Positions 27,801-33,935 of a stretch of 64,000 nucleotides of DNA are shown here, piece by piece; positions within the stretch are counted from its first letter, which is position 1, and each line of letters begins with the position of its first letter. Both the position numbers and the translations under genes were made by a program. Source of the DNA: JBBQKI01 sp038326725 (GTDB taxonomy: Bacteria > Bacteroidota > Bacteroidia > Flavobacteriales > Flavobacteriaceae); the NCBI GenBank assembly GCA_038326725.1, contig JBBQKI010000003.1, positions 30,727 through 94,726 on the forward strand. Reading direction: 5' to 3'. The notes beneath the pieces were generated by a model, which searched no databases, was not told the DNA's origin, and worked only from the letters and a program-made list of their open reading frames with translations.

Positions 27801-28015
27801 TAGCGAAAAATATTCCCCGCAAAATTGATGACGAACATCCCCATTATTGCCTCAAACCACCATGCGTTGTAAATAAGTTCGCGGGTGTAGTCCGACGGCG
27901 GTTTTGCTTCGGAAGCGTCCAAAAAGGTACCGACAGCCATGGCGATTGCGAAAACGAGGAACAAAATTGCGGTAAGTCGGGTGGAGAAAAGGAGAGCGGC
28001 AATTCTTTTTTGCAT
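24848..28015 (-). CDS. fused cytochrome c biogenesis protein CcsBA (ResB-CcsA)
   Basis: A 1055-residue polytopic protein of system II cytochrome c maturation, which carries haem across the inner membrane and joins it to apocytochrome c. The N-terminal ResB/CcsB part (about 1-455) has membrane helices near 10-30, 50-70, 80-100 and 440-460 with a large periplasmic domain between. A second hydrophilic region spans about 500-690. The CcsA part (about 700-1055) has the haem-handling tryptophan-rich motif around 953-959 (YWGWDP) and conserved histidines (HVAVIVGSYG, YAFVIHARL). Such fusions are known in Bacteroidota and Epsilonproteobacteria. The single gene would serve the respiratory chain. Confidence 0.9.
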   Translation of the reverse strand: MQKRIAALLFSTRLTAILFLVFAIAMAVGTFLDASEAKPPSDYTRELIYNAWWFEAIMGMFVINFAGNIFRYQLYKKKKWATLMLHLSFILILIGAFVTRYIGFEGVMHIREGATSNYILSDKTYLTVFIDGDYQIDGVQQRRNLPPKVLHLSERLDNSFTIETDYNEQPVSISYKNYIQGAKEGLIPSDEGKEFLKIVEAGDGERHDHIIKVGEVSSIHNVLFAVNKPTEGAINITCAEDGSYTISSPFGGSYMRMADQMQGQVIADSLQPLMLRSLYQLAGMSFVIPDPMSKGNYGLVKTEPDEPANQNGLILEVSSAGETKTVELLGGRGTEPNPTEVEVGGLKVYVSYGSQKKDLPFSITLNDFIADKYPGTEKGYSAFKSEVTVNNTDTDSFDADIFMNNVLDHKGYRFFQASFDPDEKGTVLSVNHDFWGTWITYIGYFLLYFALMAILFDKNTRFASLKKMLDKVKKKKSKLAALLIILVSFSGMAQTPHPQHIKTSQQQIDSLIKANAVNKEHAAKFAHLIIQDNGRMKPVNTFASELLRKVSKKDNYEGLDANQVFISMTEFPRFWVEVPLISLKRGNDSIRHIAGIPEGQKNLALLDLFDEKGNYKLEPYLEEATKTPTPNQFQKDFIKAHENFSVLNQALSGSILKIFPIPGDGNNTWVSYPELQQANLKGMDSLYARNILPLYFDSLKEARLTGDYSQAEEFLESITNFQNKYGSEVMPSESRIKAETIYNKADIFNRLYKYFALIGLIMFVLIIVQLFKDRRFLRLSIKTCKVIIWVFFALMTLGMALRWYVSGHAPWSDAYESVIYVAWATVFFGLAFGRKSDLTVASTAFVAAIILWVAHENWLDPAIANLQPVLDSYWLMIHVAVIVGSYGPFTLGLILAATSLLLMIFTTKNNFNKMELNISELTIITEMALTVGLVMLTIGNFLGGQWANESWGRYWGWDPKETWALISIMIYAFVIHARLVPGLRGKWLFNVLAMFAYASIMMTYFGVNFYLSGLHSYASGDAPATPTFVWYIVVIALVISILAYFRHRKYYLKKG

Positions 28016-28081
28016 TATTGCGAATTTTGTGCAAATTTAGGCAATTCCAATATTTTTTTGAGGTTAAATATTATTAGAATA

Positions 28082-28477
28082 TTAAGCTTTTTTAGGACGA
28101 GCACCAAAAATATTTAAATGAAGAAAAGTGCCCATGGCCCGAGCCCTGTTTTTTGCCCTTTGAGCTGTTTCGCCTTCAAAATTTTCATCCAATGTTTGCA
28201 TCCACAGGTTCAGCCACGTGCCAAAGTGAAGCTCGTTCAGTGAATGATTGCATTTTTGGTCAACTTCAATGTGCTTTGTCAATGGATTGCCCAAATATTT
28301 TTTGTTATAAAAAAGATTGGTTTCCCAAAAGTCGGTCAACAGCTCCAAATGCTCTCCCCAATCAGTAATTATCCCATTGAAGATTGGCCCCAAAAGTGCA
28401 TCTTGCCTTATTTTCCCATAAAATTCGTTAACCAATAAGAACACGTCTTCCCGTGATTTTATGTCTCGTTTTATCAT
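28082..28477 (-). CDS. group III truncated haemoglobin
   Basis: Start taken at the ATG at 28477 (131 residues), which overlaps the stop of the preceding gene as ATGA, implying translational coupling; a longer version from 28537 would overlap that gene far more. The globin core shows LVNEFYGKIRQDALLGPIFN and the proximal-histidine region LNELHFGTWLNLWMQTLDENF, typical of group III (trHbP). Members bind oxygen or nitric oxide, usually under microaerobic conditions, and are often associated with NO or peroxide handling. A divergent Crp/Fnr regulator and a palindromic site lie upstream of the operon, suggesting oxygen- or NO-linked control. Confidence 0.85.
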   Translation of the reverse strand: MIKRDIKSREDVFLLVNEFYGKIRQDALLGPIFNGIITDWGEHLELLTDFWETNLFYNKKYLGNPLTKHIEVDQKCNHSLNELHFGTWLNLWMQTLDENFEGETAQRAKNRARAMGTFLHLNIFGARPKKA

Positions 28478-28764
28478 ATAAATGCGTTGATTGATATCAA
28501 AATGGTATTTATTAGCAAGCTTGCCATCAATAGCCAAAAGATAGGTTTAATTTTGGCTTGGACCAAAAGCGCTGCGTTATAACCCATGCATAGCGATACA
28601 CAGAGGCTCAGTTGAATTCCGGTTAAAAGTGTGGTTCCATTTGCCAAAATTAGCATTGCTGCAACGGAACCAATACAACTTTGCAAAATGATGCTAAGCG
28701 GGACGTACATAAAATAATCATATTCAAACTCGTGAATTACTTCATTTACAGATAGATTTTTCAT
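28474..28764 (-). CDS. small membrane protein coupled to truncated haemoglobin
   Basis: A 96-residue protein with an amphipathic N-terminus (MKNLSVNEVIHEFEYDYF) and three predicted membrane helices (about 20-40, 43-65, 72-93). Function unknown. Its stop codon TGA is embedded in the globin start (ATGA), so the two proteins are made from one message in a fixed ratio. The combination suggests a membrane partner of the globin or a shared response to low oxygen or NO, but that is inference. Confidence 0.75.
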   Translation of the reverse strand: MKNLSVNEVIHEFEYDYFMYVPLSIILQSCIGSVAAMLILANGTTLLTGIQLSLCVSLCMGYNAALLVQAKIKPIFWLLMASLLINTILISINAFI

Positions 28765-28821
28765 TTTGGTATATTTATTTATTTCTATGCTGTAAATTTA
28801 CGCGCCCGCCCACCCCCTATT

Positions 28822-28837
28822 TATGACACAAATCATA
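28822..28837. promoter_or_regulatory. Crp/Fnr-type palindrome TATGA-N6-TCATA
   Basis: TATGA (28822-28826), six bases, TCATA (28833-28837): perfect five-base arms with the six-base spacer of Crp-family operators (TGTGA-N6-TCACA). It lies in the 78-base divergent region, five bases before the regulator's ATG, where binding could block its own expression and influence the globin operon. Confidence 0.55.
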
Positions 28838-28842
28838 CTCTC

Positions 28843-29430
28843 ATGATTCCCGAAGAAATTTTATGCGAATTCAATGCCTCTTTAATTAAAGTTGCGGCAA
28901 ACGAAATAATTATTTCTGAAAAAAAGAGGGCCGACTATTATTTCCAGATCCAAACAGGCGAAGTGAAAATGTTCAACCTAAATGAAAAAGGGAAGGAATT
29001 TGTTCAGGGCATTTTTGGCGATGGCGAAAGCTTTGGCGAACCCCCGTTGTTTGCCGATGTTAAATATCCCGCGTTCGCGATTGCCTTGAAACCTACGCTT
29101 TTGTTCAAATTAAAAAAAGAGGATTTGTTTAAATTGTTACAAAAGAATTTTGAAATCCATTTAAAGTTTACACAAACCCTTTCCAAAAGATTGTTCTATA
29201 AATCTACAATCCTCAAGGAAATCTCGGGCCATCCGCCCGAACACAGGATATTAACCCTAATAGATTTTTTCAAAAAAAAAGAAGGTATAAGCACACTTTT
29301 TCAGGTGGAATTCACCCGCCAGCAAATTGCCGATTTAACAGGGCTACGGGTTGAAACGGTAATCCGCGCCGTTAAAAAACTCGAGGAAGATGGCGAGCTC
29401 AAAATTGTAAAGCGCAAGGTTTTCCGTTAA
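28843..29430 (+). CDS. Crp/Fnr family transcriptional regulator
   Basis: A 195-residue protein: cyclic-nucleotide-binding-like beta roll (about 20-115, FGDGESFGEPPLF) and a C-terminal winged helix (about 140-195) with FTRQQIADLTGLRVETVIR, whose recognition helix keeps the Glu and Arg of Crp that read TGA half-sites. There is only one cysteine (residue 8), so it lacks the four-cysteine iron-sulfur cluster of Fnr; a haem, redox or small-molecule signal is possible. It is transcribed divergently from the globin operon across 78 bases holding a matching palindrome, so it is the likely regulator of that operon. Confidence 0.88.
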   Translation: MIPEEILCEFNASLIKVAANEIIISEKKRADYYFQIQTGEVKMFNLNEKGKEFVQGIFGDGESFGEPPLFADVKYPAFAIALKPTLLFKLKKEDLFKLLQKNFEIHLKFTQTLSKRLFYKSTILKEISGHPPEHRILTLIDFFKKKEGISTLFQVEFTRQQIADLTGLRVETVIRAVKKLEEDGELKIVKRKVFR

Positions 29431-29462
29431 ACCTTTTTTAAATTGTTATTACCTTCGTCACT

Positions 29463-30239
29463 ATGATACGTATCGTTTTTTTGGGTTTTGGGAATGTAAA
29501 TTTTAATTTATGCAAAGCTTTCGATAAAGTTGCAGATATTTCTGTGATTCAAATATTTAACAGAAATAATATTTTAATAAATTCTCCATTAAATACTATT
29601 CCCTTTACTTCAAATTATCCTGAAGTGATGGATGCCGATGTTTATATTATCGGGGTTCCCGATGATTCGATTTTAAGTTTTTCGGAAACACTTCCTTTTG
29701 AAAACAAATTGGTGGTCCACACATCCGGCGGTGGATCCATGGATTCCCTTTCCGGGAAGAACAGAAAAGGCGTTTTATACCCACTTCAAACTTTCTCAAA
29801 AAATAGGGAAGTAAAGTTTTCGGAAATCCCAATTTGCATCGAGGCAGAAAACGATGATGACTTGGATTTGCTAAAAAGACTGGCGAATTCCATTTCAGGG
29901 AAAGTTGTGGTAATTTCTTCGGAAGAACGTGCACAACTGCATTTGGCCGCGGTTTTTGTAAACAATTTCACCAATTATTTATATGATGTTGCTTCGGAAA
30001 TTTTAACAGAAAATAAGTTGCCCTTTGAACTTTTAAAACCGTTGATTGCCGAAACTGCCCGAAAAATTGAAAACCTTTCACCCGCCGAAGCCCAAACCGG
30101 CCCAGCACGACGCAATGACTTGAAAACAATTCAAAAACATCTACATTTGCTAGAGAACAGCCCGCATAAAAAACTTTACGAACAGTTCACACAAGCCCTT
30201 CAAGAAAAATTTGACCACAATGATGGAAAAAAGCTATAA
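29463..30239 (+). CDS. Rossmann-like and DUF2520 domain-containing protein
   Basis: A 258-residue protein with an N-terminal Rossmann fold (IRIVFLGFGNVNFNLCKAF, a GxGxxN-type dinucleotide turn) and a C-terminal helical DUF2520 domain (ERAQLHLAAVFVNNFTNYLY; ETARKIENLSPAEAQTGPARR). The layout resembles pyrroline-5-carboxylate reductase and ketopantoate reductase-like oxidoreductases, but the substrate is unknown. It is first in a tight plus-strand operon; the next gene (kdsC-like) starts inside its last codons. Start at the ATG at 29463. Confidence 0.85.
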   Translation: MIRIVFLGFGNVNFNLCKAFDKVADISVIQIFNRNNILINSPLNTIPFTSNYPEVMDADVYIIGVPDDSILSFSETLPFENKLVVHTSGGGSMDSLSGKNRKGVLYPLQTFSKNREVKFSEIPICIEAENDDDLDLLKRLANSISGKVVVISSEERAQLHLAAVFVNNFTNYLYDVASEILTENKLPFELLKPLIAETARKIENLSPAEAQTGPARRNDLKTIQKHLHLLENSPHKKLYEQFTQALQEKFDHNDGKKL

Positions 30240-30750
30240 GGAATATTTGCAACACATCACCACGTTTATTTTTGACGTGGACGGTGTACTAACGGACGGC
30301 ACAATAAAAGTAACTACCACTGGCGAACTCTTCCGTACGATGAACATCAAAGATGGTTATGCCCTGAAAACAGCTGTGGAAATGGGCTACAACGTTTGCG
30401 TGATTTCTGGCGGTACCAATGAAGGCGTGCGGTTGCGGTTGCGAGGTTTGGGTATTACCGATATTTATTTGGGTGCTCACAACAAAACTGAAACGTTGGA
30501 CGAATATCTGGATATTTACAATTTAAAACGTGAAAACGTACTTTATATGGGCGACGATCTGCCCGATTTTTATATTATGCAACAAGTAGGTTTGCCTTGT
30601 TGCCCCCAAGATGCCGTGCAGGAAATAAAAGCGATTTCAAAATACATTTCCCATAAAAAAGGTGGAAAAGGCTGCGTTCGCGAGGTTATAGAACAAGTGA
30701 TGAAAGTACAGGGAAAATGGTTGCCTGCAGGAAATGCAAGCTTTGATTAA
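30220..30750 (+). CDS. kdsC: KdsC-like HAD phosphatase (3-deoxy-D-manno-octulosonate 8-phosphate phosphatase)
   Basis: HAD phosphatase of 176 residues from the ATG at 30220 (30223 is also possible), overlapping the preceding gene by about 20 bases. Motif I is FIFDVDGVLTDG with the nucleophilic Asp, motif II includes VISGGTN, and motif IV is MGDDLPD. Compact size without a cap domain and these motifs fit KdsC, which removes phosphate from Kdo-8-P to give Kdo for lipopolysaccharide inner core. The other Kdo genes (kdsA, kdsB) are not in the window. A TTG at 30211 was rejected in favour of the nearby ATG codons. Confidence 0.85.
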   Translation: MMEKSYKEYLQHITTFIFDVDGVLTDGTIKVTTTGELFRTMNIKDGYALKTAVEMGYNVCVISGGTNEGVRLRLRGLGITDIYLGAHNKTETLDEYLDIYNLKRENVLYMGDDLPDFYIMQQVGLPCCPQDAVQEIKAISKYISHKKGGKGCVREVIEQVMKVQGKWLPAGNASFD

Positions 30751-30815
30751 CGATTAAAGATTTACGATGTACTATTTGACTAAAAACTTATAATTAGCTA
30801 GCCTGAATCTTTCAA

Positions 30816-31730
30816 ATGCATTTCCTAAAACTTATCCGTTTCCAAAACCTACTTTTTATCGCCTTTGTCCAGGTTTTGATAAAATATAGTTTATTTCCAA
30901 CTTTTGAAGTTAATGTAACTTTGAACGCATTCGGGTTTGGATTGTTGATTTTTTCAACACTTTGCATTGCTGCCGCGGGCTATATTATAAATGATATTTA
31001 TGATTTGGAAATAGACCGGATAAACAAACCCGATAAAACAATTATCGGAAAAAAAATATCGGAAAAAACGGCCAACACTTTATTTATAATATTAAATATT
31101 ATCGGCGTCGGCATCGGCTTTTACCTTTCAAATTTAATAAGCAAACCTGGGTTTTCGGCACTGTTCATCATTATTTCTGCTTTGCTTTATCTTTACGCTT
31201 CCCATTTAAAAGGAATAATTTTAGTGGGCAATCTGGTGGTTTCGGCCTTGATTGCCTTAAGCATTATTATTGTTGGCTTGTTCGACCTTTTGCCCGTAAT
31301 CACTCCGGAAAATCAAGTTTTGCAATCGACGGTATTCGGCATTATCGCTGATTATGCCCTGTTCGCTTTTTTATTGAATTTCATTCGCGAAATAGTGAAG
31401 GATTTGGAAGACATTAACGGCGACAAAAACGGTGGGCTGAATACCCTGCCAATCGCTTTGGGGAGAAAACGGACAGTACAAATAGTTTTCGGGTTGGGGG
31501 TTTTGGTGATTTCGGTAGTAGTTTTTTATATGTACAGCTATTTTTATAGAGATCAAACGCTGGTGATGTATTTCCTCTTCTGTGTTATCGCGCCCTTGCT
31601 TTATTTTTGTGTAAAAGCTTGGGAAGCAAAAACAAAAAAAGAATTTTCCCATCTTTCAACGGTTTTGAAAATCATCATGCTTTTGGGAATTTGTTCCATT
31701 TTTATTTATCCAATTGAAATAATTCAATAA
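30816..31730 (+). CDS. UbiA family prenyltransferase (geranylgeranylglycerol-phosphate geranylgeranyltransferase-like)
   Basis: A 304-residue integral membrane protein with about eight helices. It carries the two aspartate-rich motifs that bind magnesium-diphosphate: NDIYDLEIDRINKPDK and KDLEDINGDKNGG. These fit the UbiA superfamily. In Bacteroidota the orthologous gene is usually called geranylgeranylglycerol-phosphate geranylgeranyltransferase; whether it makes an archaeal-like ether lipid, menaquinone or another prenylated compound is not shown by sequence. The maf-like gene begins one base inside its stop codon (TAATG), so the two are translationally coupled. Confidence 0.85.
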   Translation: MHFLKLIRFQNLLFIAFVQVLIKYSLFPTFEVNVTLNAFGFGLLIFSTLCIAAAGYIINDIYDLEIDRINKPDKTIIGKKISEKTANTLFIILNIIGVGIGFYLSNLISKPGFSALFIIISALLYLYASHLKGIILVGNLVVSALIALSIIIVGLFDLLPVITPENQVLQSTVFGIIADYALFAFLLNFIREIVKDLEDINGDKNGGLNTLPIALGRKRTVQIVFGLGVLVISVVVFYMYSYFYRDQTLVMYFLFCVIAPLLYFCVKAWEAKTKKEFSHLSTVLKIIMLLGICSIFIYPIEIIQ

Positions 31731-32326
31731 TGCTGAAAGAAAAATTAAAAAATTTCAAGATCATTTTAGCTTCCGGTTCCCCACGAAGGCAACAGTTTTT
31801 TAAAGAGCTGGATATCGATTTTGTCATTGACATCCGTGCGGTGGAGGAGGTATATCCGCAAGATTTGAAAGGGGAAGAAATTACGGCTTATCTCGCAAAA
31901 TTAAAGGCTTCGGGTTTTACCGCTATTTCAGAAAATGAAATCGTAATCACTAGTGATACCATTGTTTGGAAAAACGAAAAAGCAATCGGCAAACCCATCG
32001 ATTTTGATGATGCAAAGCAAATGCTGCAAAACCTTAGCGGCGAAATGCACGAGGTCATCACTTCGATCTGTTTTACGGGAAAAAATTTTCAGGAAACCAT
32101 AAGCGATGTTACGAAGGTTTGGTTCAAAAAATTATCGGATGAAGAAATTTCCTTTTATCTAAATAATTACAAACCATTTGATAAGGCCGGGAGTTATGGT
32201 ATTCAGGAATGGTTGGGCTATATTGGTATTGAAAAAATTGAAGGTTCCTATTTTAATGTCATGGGGCTGCCCACTCACTTGGTTTATAAAATCTTGCTGG
32301 AAATAGGAAACCGTAATCCTGCCTAA
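31730..32326 (+). CDS. maf: Maf family nucleotide pyrophosphatase
   Basis: A 198-residue soluble protein of the Maf/HAM1-like fold, which hydrolyses non-canonical nucleoside triphosphates to monophosphates. It opens with the family signature LASGSPRRQQFF and contains SDTIVWKNEKAIGKP and the AGSYGIQ turn of the active site. Start at the ATG at 31730, overlapping the UbiA stop by one base. Whether it favours dTTP/UTP or m7GTP cannot be settled by eye. Confidence 0.9.
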   Translation: MLKEKLKNFKIILASGSPRRQQFFKELDIDFVIDIRAVEEVYPQDLKGEEITAYLAKLKASGFTAISENEIVITSDTIVWKNEKAIGKPIDFDDAKQMLQNLSGEMHEVITSICFTGKNFQETISDVTKVWFKKLSDEEISFYLNNYKPFDKAGSYGIQEWLGYIGIEKIEGSYFNVMGLPTHLVYKILLEIGNRNPA

Positions 32327-32366
32327 GATTTTAATTTGTGGTATTTTTGTTCAAAGATTTTATTGA

Positions 32367-33317
32367 ATGTTATTTTTTTTGAAAAACTCTATTTTTTTAA
32401 AGTTGCTTTTCTTTGCCGGCATTGGTTTTTTTGCGGGCTGTAATCCTTCAAAAAAAGATGCATCTCAATCAATTCCTTCAGTTAATTCCAAAAATGGCGA
32501 TATAAAATACCGCGTTGTTTCCGACGAATTTAAAGAGTATTGGTTTTCCGGAGAAGCAGAAATTACATCATATCAACTTACACAGGAGCGGTATGGCGAG
32601 CTACGGGAAGGCACAGCCGTGAACATTTTTGTTACAGAGGATTTTTTACCGGGAGCCCAAGTGAAATCGGATACAGTTTCCGAAGAAAATATTTCCGTTT
32701 TAAAACTGAATGCCACCAAAAACTTCAATACCGGCATTTACCCATATTCAATTATGAGCAGCACGTTCAGCCCTATTTCCATTTTGGGACATCCATTAAA
32801 AGTGAGCACTTCAGTTCAGGAATGGTGTGGACATGCATATTTGCAATTGAACAACAGGGAAGATTTTGAAATTGTTTCGCATTCTTATTTTGCAGGGGAG
32901 GCTGATCAAAGTTTTTCCATCCCGAAAACCTGGCTCGAAAATGAGCTTTGGAACTTGATCCGAATAAATCCGGAAGAATTGCCCACTGGAGATATTATGA
33001 TAATTCCTTCCTTTGAATATTCGCGGCTTCGGCACAAGGCCATCGAGGCTCACGCAGCTTTTGCAAGTTTAAAACAAGGCGATTCCATGACCATTTACAC
33101 TTTAAATTACCCGAATTTGCAACGGGAACTGGTCCTTTATTTCCAAAGCAGTTTTCCGTATGAAATCGAAAAATGGGAAGAAACCAACGCTCCCCACCCA
33201 AATGATACGCTAAACCTGAAAACCACGGCCATCAAAATGAAAAGCATCCGCAGTGCTTATTGGTCTCAAAACGCTAATATTTACAGCGAATTAAGAGATT
33301 CATTGAAATTAAATTGA
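32367..33317 (+). CDS. conserved lipoprotein, unknown function
   Basis: A 316-residue protein with a lipoprotein signal: hydrophobic stretch and FFAGC, with the modified cysteine at about residue 25 followed by NPSKK. The mature domain is of no recognised family (YRVVSDEFKEYWFSGEAEITSYQL), probably beta-rich. It follows maf by 40 bases and precedes the mscS-like gene by five, so it belongs to the same operon. Database copies are sometimes labelled as septum-formation Maf proteins, apparently through position; the sequence does not support that. Confidence 0.78.
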   Translation: MLFFLKNSIFLKLLFFAGIGFFAGCNPSKKDASQSIPSVNSKNGDIKYRVVSDEFKEYWFSGEAEITSYQLTQERYGELREGTAVNIFVTEDFLPGAQVKSDTVSEENISVLKLNATKNFNTGIYPYSIMSSTFSPISILGHPLKVSTSVQEWCGHAYLQLNNREDFEIVSHSYFAGEADQSFSIPKTWLENELWNLIRINPEELPTGDIMIIPSFEYSRLRHKAIEAHAAFASLKQGDSMTIYTLNYPNLQRELVLYFQSSFPYEIEKWEETNAPHPNDTLNLKTTAIKMKSIRSAYWSQNANIYSELRDSLKLN

Positions 33318-33322
33318 ACCCT

Positions 33323-33883
33323 ATGTTTTTTGAAAAATATTTACCCCAATTAATCCAGTCGCTGGTTATTATTGTAATCCTCCTTTTAATCCGGTGGTTA
33401 TTGATTCGTGCCGTAAACAAGTTTGCGAAGAAGATAGAACGGCTGGAACACCGCACTAGATTAATCGACAAGCATATAGACTTTGCAGCAATCTTTTTTA
33501 TCATACTGGGATTAATATTTGTTTGGGGAGTTGAAGTTAGGGATTTGGGATTGGTTATGTCCTCAGTGTTCGCTGTTATAGGAATTGGTTTTTTTGCCCA
33601 ATGGTCCATTTTGAGCAACGTTACAAGCGGGGTAATTATGTTCTTTACATTTCCATATAAAATTGGCGATTTCATAAAAATCCACGACAAAGATTATCCT
33701 TATGAGGGAATAATTGAAGACATAAAAGCGTTCCATTTAATCATACATACCAACGAGGGCGAGGTTATCACTTATCCGAATAGTTTATTAATGCAGAAAG
33801 GCGTGACCATTATTAAAGTTGACGACTTTCATTTACCATCGCCGGAAGTTGACGAAAACGTTAAGGAACTTCCGTTGGATTGA
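33323..33883 (+). CDS. small mechanosensitive ion channel (MscS family)
   Basis: Start at the ATG at 33323 (186 residues); a TTG three codons earlier is less likely. Membrane helices lie near 10-30, 53-70 and 78-100, the last being the pore helix with glycine/alanine spacing (SSVFAVIGIGFFAQWSI). The following SNVTSGVIMFFTFPYKIGD and the soluble beta domain (GDFIKIHDKDYPYEGIIEDI) are the MscS signature. It is shorter than E. coli MscS (286) and lacks most of the C-terminal domain, as is common for small flavobacterial members. It should release solutes on osmotic downshock. Confidence 0.87.
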   Translation: MFFEKYLPQLIQSLVIIVILLLIRWLLIRAVNKFAKKIERLEHRTRLIDKHIDFAAIFFIILGLIFVWGVEVRDLGLVMSSVFAVIGIGFFAQWSILSNVTSGVIMFFTFPYKIGDFIKIHDKDYPYEGIIEDIKAFHLIIHTNEGEVITYPNSLLMQKGVTIIKVDDFHLPSPEVDENVKELPLD

Positions 33884-33935
33884 TAGAGGGTTCAATTTTT
33901 AATATATTTGATTTTTTTAAAGTAAAGCATTTTTT

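Noticed and set aside
32367..33317. Second Maf protein
   Set aside because: No SGSPRR signature or active-site motif; it is a lipoprotein of another type.
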